Source: Halomonas organivorans (GTDB lineage Bacteria > Pseudomonadota > Gammaproteobacteria > Pseudomonadales > Halomonadaceae). From it: DNA of 64,000 nucleotides. This document shows, piece by piece, positions 28,841-38,406 of this stretch; the stretch's first letter is position 1; each line of letters opens with the position of its first letter. Both the position numbers and the translations under genes were made by a program. The DNA is taken from the NCBI RefSeq assembly GCF_014192055.1, contig NZ_JACHXM010000005.1, positions 101,935 to 165,934 on the forward strand, in the 5' to 3' direction. Below the pieces are notes generated by a model. The model did no database searches and was not told where the DNA came from. It saw only the letters and a list, made by a program, of their open reading frames with translations.

Positions 28841-29398
28841 ATGGGTTCATTTCACTATCGTCGCCTGGCGTCGGCCGGAGCCCTGATCCTCGGCCTCGTC
28901 GCGCTGCCGGCGCTGGCCAATCCCGGCAACGGCGGTCCGCCGGAGCATGCCAAGGGTGGCCAGGGCGGTCACGGACAGTCCGAGCGGCTGCGCCAGGATG
29001 CCAACGGCCATGACGCTCGGGAGCGCACCGAGCGCCGCGATGAACGCCATGAAGCCCGTCACCAAGAGCGTCGCTACGATGACCAGGGTCGGGACGGGGC
29101 CGGTTCTCGCCACCACGATGACCTGGACCTCGAGGAAGCGCTGATTCGCGATATCTTCCATCGCCACCGCGACGACTACGCCCACGAGGAGCACGATGCG
29201 ATCCCGCCCGGCATCCGTCAGAACCTGGCTCGCGGCAAGCCCATGCCTCCCGGCATCGGCAAGCGCCTGGACGACGGCATCCGGCGCGACCTGCCGCACT
29301 ATGACGGCTACGAATGGCGCCGGGTCGGGGCCGACGCCGTGCTGGTGGAGATCACCAACGACATCATCCATTCCGTGATCCACGACGTCCTTTACTGA
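28841..29398 (+). CDS. CigR-like (RcnB-type) exported protein
   Basis: A 185-residue exported protein with a signal peptide (cleavage near LPALA/NPGN). A low-complexity His/Arg/Asp-rich middle (about 40-110) is followed by a C-terminal domain with the repeat IPPGIRQNLARGKPMPPGIGKRL and the ending YEWRRVGADAVLVEITNDII. This matches the RcnB/CigR family; Salmonella CigR is an anti-virulence membrane regulator and RcnB is involved in metal homeostasis. The His-rich middle hints at metal binding. The function here is unknown. Confidence 0.75.
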   Translation: MGSFHYRRLASAGALILGLVALPALANPGNGGPPEHAKGGQGGHGQSERLRQDANGHDARERTERRDERHEARHQERRYDDQGRDGAGSRHHDDLDLEEALIRDIFHRHRDDYAHEEHDAIPPGIRQNLARGKPMPPGIGKRLDDGIRRDLPHYDGYEWRRVGADAVLVEITNDIIHSVIHDVLY

Positions 29399-29458
29399 CC
29401 CACGTCAGGGGCCCAGGGCAGGGATCCGCCATACTGAAGGCGTCGGCACGGGAGACGG

Positions 29459-31846
29459 ATGATGGTGGAGCCCCTGGCGGTGGAGGCGGTGTTTCGGCGC
29501 TGCCCGAGCGAGCACTTCGATTTCGCTTCGACCAGCGAACTCGAGCCGCTGGACATGCTCGACGGCCAGCTGCGGGCCCGCGAGGCGCTGCTGCTGGGAA
29601 CGACGATCCGCCACGGGGGCTTCAATCTCTACGTGTTGGGCTCGCCGGGGCACGCGCTGCGCGGATTGGTCACCCGCTTCCTGACCGAACGGGCCGCGGC
29701 GGCGTCTCCGCCTCCCGATCTCTGCTATCGCCACGATTTCGATGATCCTGCCGTCCCCTTGCTGTTGCGCCTGCCGCCCGGGACAGGCCGGCAGCTGCGC
29801 GGCGACATCGAGCGGCTGATCGAGGAACTCGCGAGCGCCATTCCGGCGGTATTCGACAGCGACGAGTACCAGAACCGGCTCCACGAACTGCAGCAGGCCA
29901 TGGGAGAGCGCCAGCGCGATGCCGTGGAGGCGGTGCGTCGCGAGGCCCGTGAGCAAGACATCCTGCTGCTCTCCACGCCCGGCGGTTTCACCTTCGCGCC
30001 GGCCGATCGCGACGGTGAGATGCTGTCGCCCGATGCCTACCAGGCACTGGAGCAGGCGGAACGCGAGCGCATCGAACGTAGCGTCGACATCCTGCAGCGC
30101 AAGCTTGCCCAGACGATCCGCCGCATGCCTCGCCTGGCCAATACGCTGCGCGAGCAGGTCGATGCCCTCAACGAGGAGTTGCTGGAGACGGCCATCGATT
30201 CGCCGCTGGACGAGCTGGATGCCCGCTATGCCGACCACGCCGGTGTGATGGCGCATCTGGCCGCCATCCGACAGGCGCTGCTCGACAATGTCGATTCCTT
30301 CCGCGCCGATGAGCCCGACATCTCTCCCGAGGCACTGTTCAGCCGCTTTCGCCTCAACCTGCTGGTCGACAATGCCAACGCCGAGGGGGCGCCGGTCGTC
30401 TATCTCGACCTGCCCAGCCACCAGCATCTGGTGGGGCGCATCGAGCACCAGGTGCACAACGGGACCCTGCTGACCGATTTCACCCTGATTCGCCCCGGTG
30501 CCCTGCATCGTGCCAACGGCGGCTATCTGGTCGTCGACGTGCGCGGTCTGCTGACCCAGCCCGGCGCCTGGGACACGCTCAAGCGGGCCCTGTCCACCGG
30601 CTGCATTCGCACCGAGTCGCTCGAACAGGCCTATGGGCTGATCAGCACCCTGAGCCTGGAGCCCGAGCCGGTGCCGCTGGACGTCAAGGTGGTGCTGCTC
30701 GGCGACCGCCTGCTCTACTACCTGCTCTGCGAGCAGGATCCCGACTTCCTCGAGCTGTTCAAGGTGCAGGCCGACCTGGACGATGACTTCGCCCGTGATC
30801 ACGACAGGCTCAAGCTCTATGCGCGCATGGTGGCGGGCTTCGTGGCCGAGGCCGGCCTGCGACCGCTGAACCCCGACGGCGTGGCGGCGGTCATCGAGCG
30901 GGCCAGCCGGCTGGTCGACGATCAGCAGCGGCTCACCGCTCGCCATCGTGACTTGCACGACCTGCTGGTGGAGGCCGACCACTGGGCCGAGCTGGCCGGT
31001 CAGGCGATGATCGGCCGCGATGCCGTGGAGCGCACCGCAGTCGAGCAGCGGCGCCGGGCCGATCGGGTTCGTGAGCGTAGCCACGAGCTGATTACCCGCG
31101 GCACCCTGATGATCGATATCCGCGGGCGACGCATTGGCCAGGTCAACGGCCTCACCGTGATGCGGCTGACCGATCATGGTTTCGGTCAGCCGATCCGCAT
31201 CACCGCCACCGCGCGTCCCGGCAATGGCCATGTGGTGGACATCGAACGCGAGGCCAAGCTCGGTGGGCCGATTCACGCCAAGGCGGTGATGATCCTGTCG
31301 CGCTACCTGGCCAATCGCTACGCCGGGGATGCGCCGCTGTCGCTGTCCGCCAGCCTGGCCTTCGAGCAGTCCTACGGCGGCGTCGAGGGCGACAGCGCCT
31401 CGGTGGCCGAGGCCTGCGCGCTGGTCTCGGCCATCGCCCGGGTGCCGCTCGACCAGCGGTTCGCGGTGACCGGCTCGATCAACCAGCACGGCGAGGTCCA
31501 GGCGGTGGGCGGCGTCAACGAGAAGATCGAGGGCTTCTTCGCGGTGTGCCGGGCGCGCGGCGACCTCGACGGCCAGGCGGTGATCCTGCCCGCAGCCAAC
31601 GTCGAACACCTCATGCTCGCCGCCGAGGTTCGCGAGGCGATGGCGGCCGGACTGTTCCGGTTGTATGCCATTCGTCACGTGGACGAGGCCCTGTCGCTGC
31701 TGACCGCGGCGGAGCAAGGGCTCGACCTCGAGGCGTGCGTGACCGAGCGGCTGACTGCCTTCCGGGAGGTGCTGCGCCGTCGTCCGTCCCGTGCGGCGGC
31801 GGCCTCCGAGCCCGGGCGGGAGGATGACGACGATGACGCCCCATAG
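29459..31846 (+). CDS. Lon-family (LonB/YcbZ-like) ATP-dependent protease, P-loop degenerate
   Basis: A 795-residue protein whose C-terminal third is a Lon protease domain. The catalytic Ser646 is in YGGVEGDSASVAEACAL and Lys689 in GGVNEKIEGFF, 43 residues apart as in E. coli Lon. The N-terminal AAA region has LGSPGHALRG where a Walker A (GxxGxGK[ST]) would be, with no lysine; HRANGGYLVVDVRGLLTQPG is the Walker B-like segment of the family. ATP use is therefore uncertain. Two consecutive ATGs start the gene; the second has better spacing to GGAG. It overlaps the next gene by 14 bases, so they are coupled. Confidence 0.85.
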   Translation: MMVEPLAVEAVFRRCPSEHFDFASTSELEPLDMLDGQLRAREALLLGTTIRHGGFNLYVLGSPGHALRGLVTRFLTERAAAASPPPDLCYRHDFDDPAVPLLLRLPPGTGRQLRGDIERLIEELASAIPAVFDSDEYQNRLHELQQAMGERQRDAVEAVRREAREQDILLLSTPGGFTFAPADRDGEMLSPDAYQALEQAERERIERSVDILQRKLAQTIRRMPRLANTLREQVDALNEELLETAIDSPLDELDARYADHAGVMAHLAAIRQALLDNVDSFRADEPDISPEALFSRFRLNLLVDNANAEGAPVVYLDLPSHQHLVGRIEHQVHNGTLLTDFTLIRPGALHRANGGYLVVDVRGLLTQPGAWDTLKRALSTGCIRTESLEQAYGLISTLSLEPEPVPLDVKVVLLGDRLLYYLLCEQDPDFLELFKVQADLDDDFARDHDRLKLYARMVAGFVAEAGLRPLNPDGVAAVIERASRLVDDQQRLTARHRDLHDLLVEADHWAELAGQAMIGRDAVERTAVEQRRRADRVRERSHELITRGTLMIDIRGRRIGQVNGLTVMRLTDHGFGQPIRITATARPGNGHVVDIEREAKLGGPIHAKAVMILSRYLANRYAGDAPLSLSASLAFEQSYGGVEGDSASVAEACALVSAIARVPLDQRFAVTGSINQHGEVQAVGGVNEKIEGFFAVCRARGDLDGQAVILPAANVEHLMLAAEVREAMAAGLFRLYAIRHVDEALSLLTAAEQGLDLEACVTERLTAFREVLRRRPSRAAAASEPGREDDDDDAP

Positions 31847-32630
31847 GGATCGCTCGCCAACGCGGCCCGCCGGCATCGCCGGGCGCGAAGGGGAGCTCCC
31901 CCTGGCCGCGGCCCGGGTGCTGGCGCTGCTCGACGCATCGCGTTTCGGTCTGGCGGCGTTGGGCGCCGCAGTACATGTCGCCGAACGACAGGGGCGCGAG
32001 CTGCTGGTGCTCTACGTCGAGGACCAGGACCTGCTGCTCAGCGCGGCGTTTCCCTTCGCCCGCGAGATCGGCGGCTACTCCGGACGCGTGCGACGACTCA
32101 GCGTGGCGGGGCTCGAGGCCGGGCTGGCGCGACAGGGGGAGCAGCTGCGACGCGCCCTGGAGCTGGCCGTGGCCGGGCGGGGCGTGCGGCACTCGCTGTG
32201 CGTGCGTCGCGGTCGAGTGGTCGAGGAGACGCTGTCGCTGACGGTGCCCGGTGACCTGCTGCTGCTGGGCAAGGCCGGCCTGACCGGCCGCACCGGCGCA
32301 TGGCAGGGGAGCACCGGTCGGGGACTGATCCTCGCCGCCCCCTGCCCGGTGGTGATCTGGGACGAGGCGCAGGGGGCGGTATCGACGGGGCCGCTCCGGG
32401 TGTTGACGCCTGGTATCGATGGCGAACCGCCTCCGGTGCCCGATCCGCTGTCGGCCCTGTTCGGCGCCGTGGAGCCTATCCCCCGGGCCGATGCGGCGTC
32501 CCTGGCACGCCGACTGGCGGTATTCCGCGGCGGTGCCCTGCTGCTGCGACGCGACGACCTGCGTGTGCTGATGGACGAAGTGCCCGACTGGCTATCGCGG
32601 GTGACGATTCCGGTGATCGTGGTGCCCTGA
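31833..32630 (+). CDS. Universal-stress-protein-like protein
   Basis: A 265-residue soluble protein. The N-terminal half resembles a UspA fold: ARVLALLDASRFGLAALGAA, then ELLVLYVEDQDLL, then VPGDLLLLGKAG. The C-terminal half has a weaker second repeat ending in VTIPVIVVP. No clear ATP-binding GxxG(S/T) motif is seen. ATGs at 31824 and 31833 are both possible; the second sits 9 bases after GGAGG. It is coupled to the Lon-like protease and followed by a strong terminator, so the pair may act together. The function is unknown. Confidence 0.6.
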   Translation: MTPHRDRSPTRPAGIAGREGELPLAAARVLALLDASRFGLAALGAAVHVAERQGRELLVLYVEDQDLLLSAAFPFAREIGGYSGRVRRLSVAGLEAGLARQGEQLRRALELAVAGRGVRHSLCVRRGRVVEETLSLTVPGDLLLLGKAGLTGRTGAWQGSTGRGLILAAPCPVVIWDEAQGAVSTGPLRVLTPGIDGEPPPVPDPLSALFGAVEPIPRADAASLARRLAVFRGGALLLRRDDLRVLMDEVPDWLSRVTIPVIVVP

Positions 32631-32670
32631 GCCCTGTGGTAGCGATCTTCAGGTCCGCTCCGATGCATCG

Positions 32671-32700
32671 GCGAAGGCGCCGACAGGCGCCTTCGCTTTT
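32671..32700 (+). terminator. Intrinsic terminator after the Lon-like operon
   Basis: GCGAAGGCGCC, loop GACA, GGCGCCTTCGC is an 11-bp perfect stem followed directly by TTTT. Confidence 0.85.
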
Positions 32701-32740
32701 GGCATCATGGGCGGCTGATCTTTTCTCGAGGAGCCGCCCG

Positions 32741-33166
32741 ATGGCGTATTTCCTGGTAATGGGCGGTCTGGCCCTGGCGGTTTGCTTCACCCTCGGCTGG
32801 GGGCTATGGCGGATCGGTCGCTGGGCATTTGGCCGTCTGGCACGCCGTCGACCGTCTGGCGGCCGCCGTCCGGCCCGCACGCGCCAGCGTCGCGATGCTG
32901 CCAAGGGTCGTGCGTCATCGACGCCGTCGTCTCCCTGGAGGCTGACCCAGGCGCTGTCTCGACTGCGTGGTGCCTGGCCGCTGGCGCTGGTGGCCTGGCT
33001 GCTGTACGGCGGCACCCGGCTGGCCGCTCATGGCATGGCCGCTCGTCCGCGGCAGGCTCCCGGGGCCTTCCTGCATCTGGTCGATATCCTCGGCTGGGGG
33101 GCCATTGGGCTGTTGGCCATGGCGATACTCGGCCTGTTGGCCACCTGGCGTTGCCGTTCCTGCTGA
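32741..33166 (+). CDS. Small membrane protein, unknown
   Basis: A 141-residue protein I do not recognise. A membrane segment at the N terminus (MAYFLVMGGLALAVCFTLGW) is followed by a strongly basic Arg/Lys/Ser/Pro stretch (about 25-70), then two more membrane segments (about 78-95 and 112-135). It ends in CRSC. A GAGGAG ribosome site precedes the ATG. It is convergent with the GDPD gene, 20 bases away. Confidence 0.6.
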   Translation: MAYFLVMGGLALAVCFTLGWGLWRIGRWAFGRLARRRPSGGRRPARTRQRRDAAKGRASSTPSSPWRLTQALSRLRGAWPLALVAWLLYGGTRLAAHGMAARPRQAPGAFLHLVDILGWGAIGLLAMAILGLLATWRCRSC

Positions 33167-33186
33167 GCTTCCGTCCGCTGAGCGAA

Positions 33187-35070
33187 TCAGTCGCGTAGCC
33201 AGCTGTGGAGCTTGACCAGCATCAGCGCCCCGTCACCCAGGCGTTGGCGTTCGGCCAGCAGTGCGTTGAGCCGCTCCGGCCGATCGGTGATGATGCCGTC
33301 GATGCCCAGGTCGATCAGCTGCGACATGCGCGCCGGATCGTTGACGGTCCAGGCATAGAGCCGATAGCCCTCGTCGCGGGCGCGACGTCGCTCGGCGGCG
33401 TCGATGCGCGAATGATGCAGGGCCAGAACCTCGAAGTCGCCTCGCGGCAGGGAGCCGCGCATCGCCAGTTCGGCGAGCAGTACGCGGCGGGCCTCGGGAG
33501 CCTGGCGCGCGATCTCGTCGAGCAGTGAGTAGACCTGGGTGGCCAGTATGACCTGCGACCATAGCGCGGGGTCGCCGCATGCCGCGCGGGCGATGCCGTC
33601 CGGGGCCTTCCCCCGGCAGCGACGACGTTCCCGGGCCTCCGCGTCCAGCGCTGCCAGCACGCGCCGTAGCAGCATGGCGTGCCTGCCGGCATCGGGCTTG
33701 AGCTCGATCATCAGCCCCGCCCGTCCCCTGATGCGTGCCAGGGCTTCATCCAGGCCGGGCAGCCGGGTACCCACGAAGGGGTCGCCGAACCAGCTGCCCA
33801 CGTCCACGGTGTCGAGAGTATCGCGGTCCAGCGCGGCAATGCGGCGAGGATCGCCGACCAGTCGCGACAGCGTACTGTCGTGGTAGAGCACCACGCTGGC
33901 GTCTGCCGTCAGCCGGGCGTCGATCTCGATCAGGTCGGCCCCGTCGGCAATGGCCCGATCGATGGCCGGCAGGGTGTTCTCCGGGGCCAGCTGCGAACTG
34001 CCGCGATGGGCGATGACGGTGACCCTTTCCTGCAGGGAGTCGCGGTCGATGACCCACCACGCCTGGCCGATGGCGAAGGCCAGTACGGCGACCTCCACCG
34101 CCCAGGCCAGGCGCCCCGGGTGGGCGTTCGGCGGTGGCGTCGGGGGCCTCGGTTCGCGGTGGGCCAGGCGCAGATACAGGCAGGTGCCGAGCAGGGCATT
34201 GGCGGCGATGCCGACGAAGGTGATCGCCAGCGTCAGCAGCATGTAGGCCACCACGTAGCCGAGCATGGCGGGCAGCAGCACCGCCCGATGCAGCGGCAGG
34301 TGGCCCAGCAGCGGCGTGAAGAGGGCGTCGAACAGGGTCGTGGCCAGCAGCGGCATGGCCACGATCAGTGCCAGCAGCACGACGATGGTGGCGGCGATGC
34401 CGGGGCGGCGGCCGCGGGTCAGCTGCACGCTGCGCGCCAGGGCGCGCCGCGGGCCGAGATCCTCCAGGATCAGCGATGGCAGCGCCAGGTGCCAGCGCGT
34501 GTAGAGGAACGCGGCGGCCAGGGCCCAGCCGAGCACCAGCGGCAAGATGGTGGCGAGGTAATGCCACAGGGCCGGCGGCCGGACCTGGCGGACATAGTAA
34601 GGATCGAGGTCGCCCAGCAGCCGGTCATGGAGGCCCGTCAGTGCCGCTACCACGGGCAGCAACAGCAGCAGTTGGGCACCCACCTGGAGGATCACCAGCC
34701 CGGCCAGTGCCGGCAGGCGGCGCAGGCTGCCCCACAGTGCCTCGGCGGCCAGGTGCAGATGGTTGTCGCGAGGGCGCACCGTCACCAGGGTCATGCCGGC
34801 CTGCTGCAGGTAGATGATCAGGAAGCCGACGCCCAGCGTGGACATCAGCCAGGCCAGGCCGGTCGGTGTCAGCAGAATATCGAGCAGGGCCGCCAGGGAG
34901 ATCAGCGGGCGATCCAGGCGCGCGAGCAGGTGGGCGAGCCCCCAGCCGGTCGCCGGCAGCAGCAGGCCGGTGGCCAGCAGGGTGAAGAAGGCGTGATAGG
35001 CGATCAGCGGGCGCAGGTGATCTTTCAGGCTGCGCAGCACATCGCCGCTCAGCGCGCCCGGGGTCGGCAT
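33187..35070 (-). CDS. Membrane-anchored glycerophosphodiester phosphodiesterase
   Basis: A 627-residue protein in two parts. The first about 330 residues form a multi-pass GPDPase membrane domain. The C-terminal domain (about 345-600) is a GDPD barrel with IAHRGSSQLAPENTLPAI, DLIEIDARLTADASVVLYHD and the closing GIDGIITDRPERL, so His, Glu, Asp and His catalytic residues are all present. It cleaves glycerophosphodiesters from phospholipid turnover to glycerol-3-phosphate and an alcohol. It follows the GGDEF-EAL gene by 28 bases, in the order rraA, GGDEF-EAL, GDPD. Confidence 0.9.
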   Translation of the reverse strand: MPTPGALSGDVLRSLKDHLRPLIAYHAFFTLLATGLLLPATGWGLAHLLARLDRPLISLAALLDILLTPTGLAWLMSTLGVGFLIIYLQQAGMTLVTVRPRDNHLHLAAEALWGSLRRLPALAGLVILQVGAQLLLLLPVVAALTGLHDRLLGDLDPYYVRQVRPPALWHYLATILPLVLGWALAAAFLYTRWHLALPSLILEDLGPRRALARSVQLTRGRRPGIAATIVVLLALIVAMPLLATTLFDALFTPLLGHLPLHRAVLLPAMLGYVVAYMLLTLAITFVGIAANALLGTCLYLRLAHREPRPPTPPPNAHPGRLAWAVEVAVLAFAIGQAWWVIDRDSLQERVTVIAHRGSSQLAPENTLPAIDRAIADGADLIEIDARLTADASVVLYHDSTLSRLVGDPRRIAALDRDTLDTVDVGSWFGDPFVGTRLPGLDEALARIRGRAGLMIELKPDAGRHAMLLRRVLAALDAEARERRRCRGKAPDGIARAACGDPALWSQVILATQVYSLLDEIARQAPEARRVLLAELAMRGSLPRGDFEVLALHHSRIDAAERRRARDEGYRLYAWTVNDPARMSQLIDLGIDGIITDRPERLNALLAERQRLGDGALMLVKLHSWLRD

Positions 35071-35098
35071 GAAGGCCACGAGACGAGAATCATGTCCC

Positions 35099-37693
35099 TT
35101 AGCGTGGCAGCTCCGCGTCCCCGACGGCAAGGCGCTCTCCCCACGCATCGACGGGCGCCGGGCGTCCGAACAGGTAGCCCTGGAAGTAGCGGCAGCCCAG
35201 TTCGCCCAGCCGTCGATGCTGGTCGCGCGTCTCGACCCCTTCGGCAATGACCTCGAGACCCAGGCTCTCGCCCAGTGCCAGGATGGTACGCACGATGGCC
35301 TCGTCGTTGGCATCGTCGAGGAGATCGCGAACGAAGCCTCGATCGATCTTGAGCCGATCCAGCGGCAGGCGCTTGAGGTAGGCCAGTGAGGCGTAGCCGG
35401 TGCCGAAGTCATCCAGCGCGAAGCGCACCCCGTGGCGACGCAGGGCGGTCATGTGGGCCAGGGTGATGCCTGTGTCCTGAATCAGCAGCGACTCGGTGAT
35501 CTCGAGCTCCAGGCGGTGCGGATCGATGGCGTGACGTTTCAGCAACCGCAGCAGCTTGTCGGTGAAGTCGAGCTGGCGGAACTGGCGCGGGCTGATATTG
35601 ACGGCCAGGCCCAGGGAGCGGTTCTCGCGAGCCCAGGCGGCCAGCTGCTGGCAGGCCAGGGCCAGGACCCGGTCGCCGACGTCGATGATCAGGTCGCTGG
35701 CTTCGGCGATGGGGATGAAGTCGCCCGGCGGTATCCAGCCTTCGGTGGGATGCGCCCAGCGGATCAGGGCTTCCATGTGGCCGATATGGCCCTGGTGATC
35801 GACCTGTGGCTGCAGGTGCAGCGTCAGTTGGTCGTTCTCCAGCGCTTGGCGTAGCGCCTCCTCGCGCCTGACACGGTACTCGACTCGCGTCTGCATCCCC
35901 GGATCGAAGAAGCGCAGGCGATTGCGTCCCGCCCCCTTGGCTTCGTAAAGCGCCAGTTCGGCGCACTTCATCAGGCGCGACAGGTCCCCCTTGCCCTCGG
36001 AGAGCAGCACGGCGCCGACGCTGGCGGTCAGCCGGTGGGGGCCGTCGTGAAGGTCGAAGGGCTGCGAGAGAGCCTCGAGCAGCGTCTGGGCGGCGGCCTG
36101 TAGGCGGTCCATGGCGATGTCACGCTCGCCGGACAGTCCCCCCAGCACCAGGGCAAACTCGTCGCCCCCGGGGCGATAGAGGCTGGCGTGGGCGTCCAGA
36201 TGGTCGATGAGCCGGGACGCCACCTGGCCGAGGAGCCGATCGCCGCTGTTGAGGCCGCGCGTCTTGTTGAAGGTGCTGAAATGATCCAGGTCCAGCAGCA
36301 GCAGGCCGCTCTCGCTGGCCTGGTGGGGCTGCTCGTCCATGGCCCGGCGCAGGCGCTTGAACAGCTGCTCCCGGTTGGGCAGGCCGGTCAGCAGGTCGTA
36401 GTGGGCCAGGCGCTGGATTCGGCGGTACTCGGTGAGGTCGGTGGAGATGCCGCAAAGCGCCTGGATACGTCCCTCGGGCGTGGCCAGCGGCAGCTTGATG
36501 GAATAGAAGGTTCTGACTTCACCGTCGCCGCCGGGAGAGCGTACCTGATGCTCGTTGGCCACCCGTTGGCCTTGCACGAATACCCGGTCGTCATGCTGTC
36601 GCAACTGCTGGGCGGTCCTGGCCTCGAGGAGATCCTCGTCGGTGCGGCCGACCACGTCCGCTGGCGCCACGCCGAGGAAGTCGGCGACCTTGCGATTGAC
36701 GTATTCGTAGCGTCGGGACGCATCCTTGATGTAGATCCCGGCATCCACGCTATCGAGGATCGTCTCGAGTCGCTGCTGATTGGCCTGCAGGTCCCGGGTT
36801 CGACGCCGAACCTGGCGTCGCAGCAGCAGGCTGAGGATGGCCAGCAGTGTGGCGCCGCCCCCCAGGCCGGCCAGCGTCAGCCAGAGGTAGTCCGGGATCA
36901 GCGGCGGGGAGCCGGCGGCGGCCATCCAGCGGCGGCGGATGGCGAACCAGGGGGAGTCGGATTGCTGCTTCCAGTCGTTCAGATGCGCGTCCAGGCGTGC
37001 CAGGAGCTCGCCATGCCGGCCCTCGGGGGTGGCGAAGAACAGGCGGGCCGGCTGAAAGAGGATCGGGGTCGGGTGCAGTCCCAGCGCCTCGGCACGATAG
37101 TCGCCGTAGTGGTGGTTGGCGACCACGGCGTCGGCACGTCCCTCGACGACGCGCTGGAATCCGGCGGCATAGCCGTTGACCGGCTGCCAGTCGACCGTGA
37201 TGTCGAAGCTCCTGGCCAGGCCGGCGAGGTAGCGTTGCTGGACCGAGCCTTCGAGTACGGCGATACGGTGGCCGGCGAGATCCCGCATGCTCTGAAGATC
37301 GGCGCCGGCGGCCTGGTAAAGCTGCGACCAGCTGCTGAGAACCGGCTCGTCATGGAAGTCCAGCAGGGCTTCGCGGGGCTCGGTGCGGGCGACGTCCGGC
37401 AGCAGGTCCAGGTCGCCCGCGGCGAGTCGCGTCAGGCAATCCTGCCACTCGCAGGGCACGACCTCGAGCGTCCAGCCCTCCTCGTCGGCGATGGTCGTCA
37501 GCAGATCGCCGAAGATACCCGAGGGGCGTCCCGCCTCGTCGAGCATCAGCTTGGGTGGATTGTCGTAGACGCCGACGCGCAGGGTGTCGGCCTGGATGCT
37601 CGAGCTCAGGGCCAGGGTTGCCAGCGCCAGGCTCGCCAGGCGATAGCGGGCCGGAACATGCCGTTTCGTCACAGGGGTTATTGTTGTTGTCAT
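35099..37693 (-). CDS. Sensory diguanylate cyclase/phosphodiesterase (SBP-PAS-GGDEF-EAL)
   Basis: An 864-residue inner-membrane signalling protein. Order: signal sequence, periplasmic solute-binding-protein-like sensor (38-245, starting TLRVGVYDNPPKLM), membrane helix (about 270-291), PAS (305-425), GGDEF (430-590) and EAL (610-855). The cyclase motif RPGGDEF (509-513) and the phosphodiesterase motifs EALIRW (641-646), DDFGTGYASL and EVIAEGVET are intact, so either activity is possible. No RxxD inhibitory site precedes GGDEF. The sensor type usually binds amino acids or similar small ligands; the ligand is unknown. It is 19 bases after rraA. Confidence 0.92.
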   Translation of the reverse strand: MTTTITPVTKRHVPARYRLASLALATLALSSSIQADTLRVGVYDNPPKLMLDEAGRPSGIFGDLLTTIADEEGWTLEVVPCEWQDCLTRLAAGDLDLLPDVARTEPREALLDFHDEPVLSSWSQLYQAAGADLQSMRDLAGHRIAVLEGSVQQRYLAGLARSFDITVDWQPVNGYAAGFQRVVEGRADAVVANHHYGDYRAEALGLHPTPILFQPARLFFATPEGRHGELLARLDAHLNDWKQQSDSPWFAIRRRWMAAAGSPPLIPDYLWLTLAGLGGGATLLAILSLLLRRQVRRRTRDLQANQQRLETILDSVDAGIYIKDASRRYEYVNRKVADFLGVAPADVVGRTDEDLLEARTAQQLRQHDDRVFVQGQRVANEHQVRSPGGDGEVRTFYSIKLPLATPEGRIQALCGISTDLTEYRRIQRLAHYDLLTGLPNREQLFKRLRRAMDEQPHQASESGLLLLDLDHFSTFNKTRGLNSGDRLLGQVASRLIDHLDAHASLYRPGGDEFALVLGGLSGERDIAMDRLQAAAQTLLEALSQPFDLHDGPHRLTASVGAVLLSEGKGDLSRLMKCAELALYEAKGAGRNRLRFFDPGMQTRVEYRVRREEALRQALENDQLTLHLQPQVDHQGHIGHMEALIRWAHPTEGWIPPGDFIPIAEASDLIIDVGDRVLALACQQLAAWARENRSLGLAVNISPRQFRQLDFTDKLLRLLKRHAIDPHRLELEITESLLIQDTGITLAHMTALRRHGVRFALDDFGTGYASLAYLKRLPLDRLKIDRGFVRDLLDDANDEAIVRTILALGESLGLEVIAEGVETRDQHRRLGELGCRYFQGYLFGRPAPVDAWGERLAVGDAELPR

Positions 37694-37712
37694 GGGGTGG
37701 CAGGGGATGGCA

Positions 37713-38198
37713 TCAGTCCAGGGACAGTCGCTCGTCGGCCACCAGGATGCCGTTGTTGTCGGCGTACAGCCACTGTCCCGGCGAGAGGGTCACGCCGGCG
37801 AAGCTGACCGGGATGTCCCGCTGGCCTTCGCCGTGTTTCTCGCTCTTGCGCGGGTGGGCGGCCAGGGCCTGGATGCCGAGTTCGGTCTCGGCCAGTTCAT
37901 CGACGTCGCGCACGCAGCCGTACATCAGGATGCCGGCCCAGCCGTTGCCGGCGGCCTGCTCGGCCAGGCGATCGCCGAGCATGGCGCAGCGGGTGGAGCC
38001 GCCGCCGTCGACCACCAGCACGGCGCCGTCTCCCGGCTCGTTGACGGCCTGGCGAACCAGGGAATTGTCCTCGAAGCACTTGACGGTGCGCACCGGGCCG
38101 AAGAAGGCCTCCAGGCCGCCGAAGTTGACGAACAGCGGCTCGAGCACGGCTACCTCGGGGTAGGCATCGCAGAGATCGGGAGTGACGATGGAAGTCAT
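37713..38198 (-). CDS. rraA: RraA family protein (ribonuclease E regulator or HMG/CHA aldolase-like)
   Basis: A 161-residue protein with the RraA fold. Key blocks are [41 protein letters not shown] and [17 protein letters not shown]. coli RraA binds RNase E and slows RNA decay; relatives are 4-hydroxy-4-methyl-2-oxoglutarate aldolases, which carry the same GD...RD residues. Length and the Y-P-E-V segment favour RraA. The start has an AAGGA site. Confidence 0.88.
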   Translation of the reverse strand: MTSIVTPDLCDAYPEVAVLEPLFVNFGGLEAFFGPVRTVKCFEDNSLVRQAVNEPGDGAVLVVDGGGSTRCAMLGDRLAEQAAGNGWAGILMYGCVRDVDELAETELGIQALAAHPRKSEKHGEGQRDIPVSFAGVTLSPGQWLYADNNGILVADERLSLD

Positions 38199-38309
38199 GT
38201 CGGGGTCCTTGCGGGAGAACGAAGAGGGAATCTCTTCGATCATGCCAGGCCGAGGCGTGGTGAATAAAGTCGGCCATGGTCGCAGGGGCTGCGAACCGGC
38301 CCGCGAACG

Positions 38310-38339
38310 AAAAAAAGCGCCCCGCCAGGGCGGGGCGCT
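38310..38339 (-). terminator. Intrinsic terminator of acnB
   Basis: On the reverse strand AGCGCCCCGC and GCGGGGCGCT form a 10-bp stem with a 4-base loop, followed by seven Ts, 68 bases after the acnB stop. Confidence 0.9.
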
Positions 38340-38406
38340 TCGGTCGTCGACGGCCCGCCGGGCGGCGGGCCTACGATGTTGCGAGCATCGGTGACGATGG
38401 CGGTGG

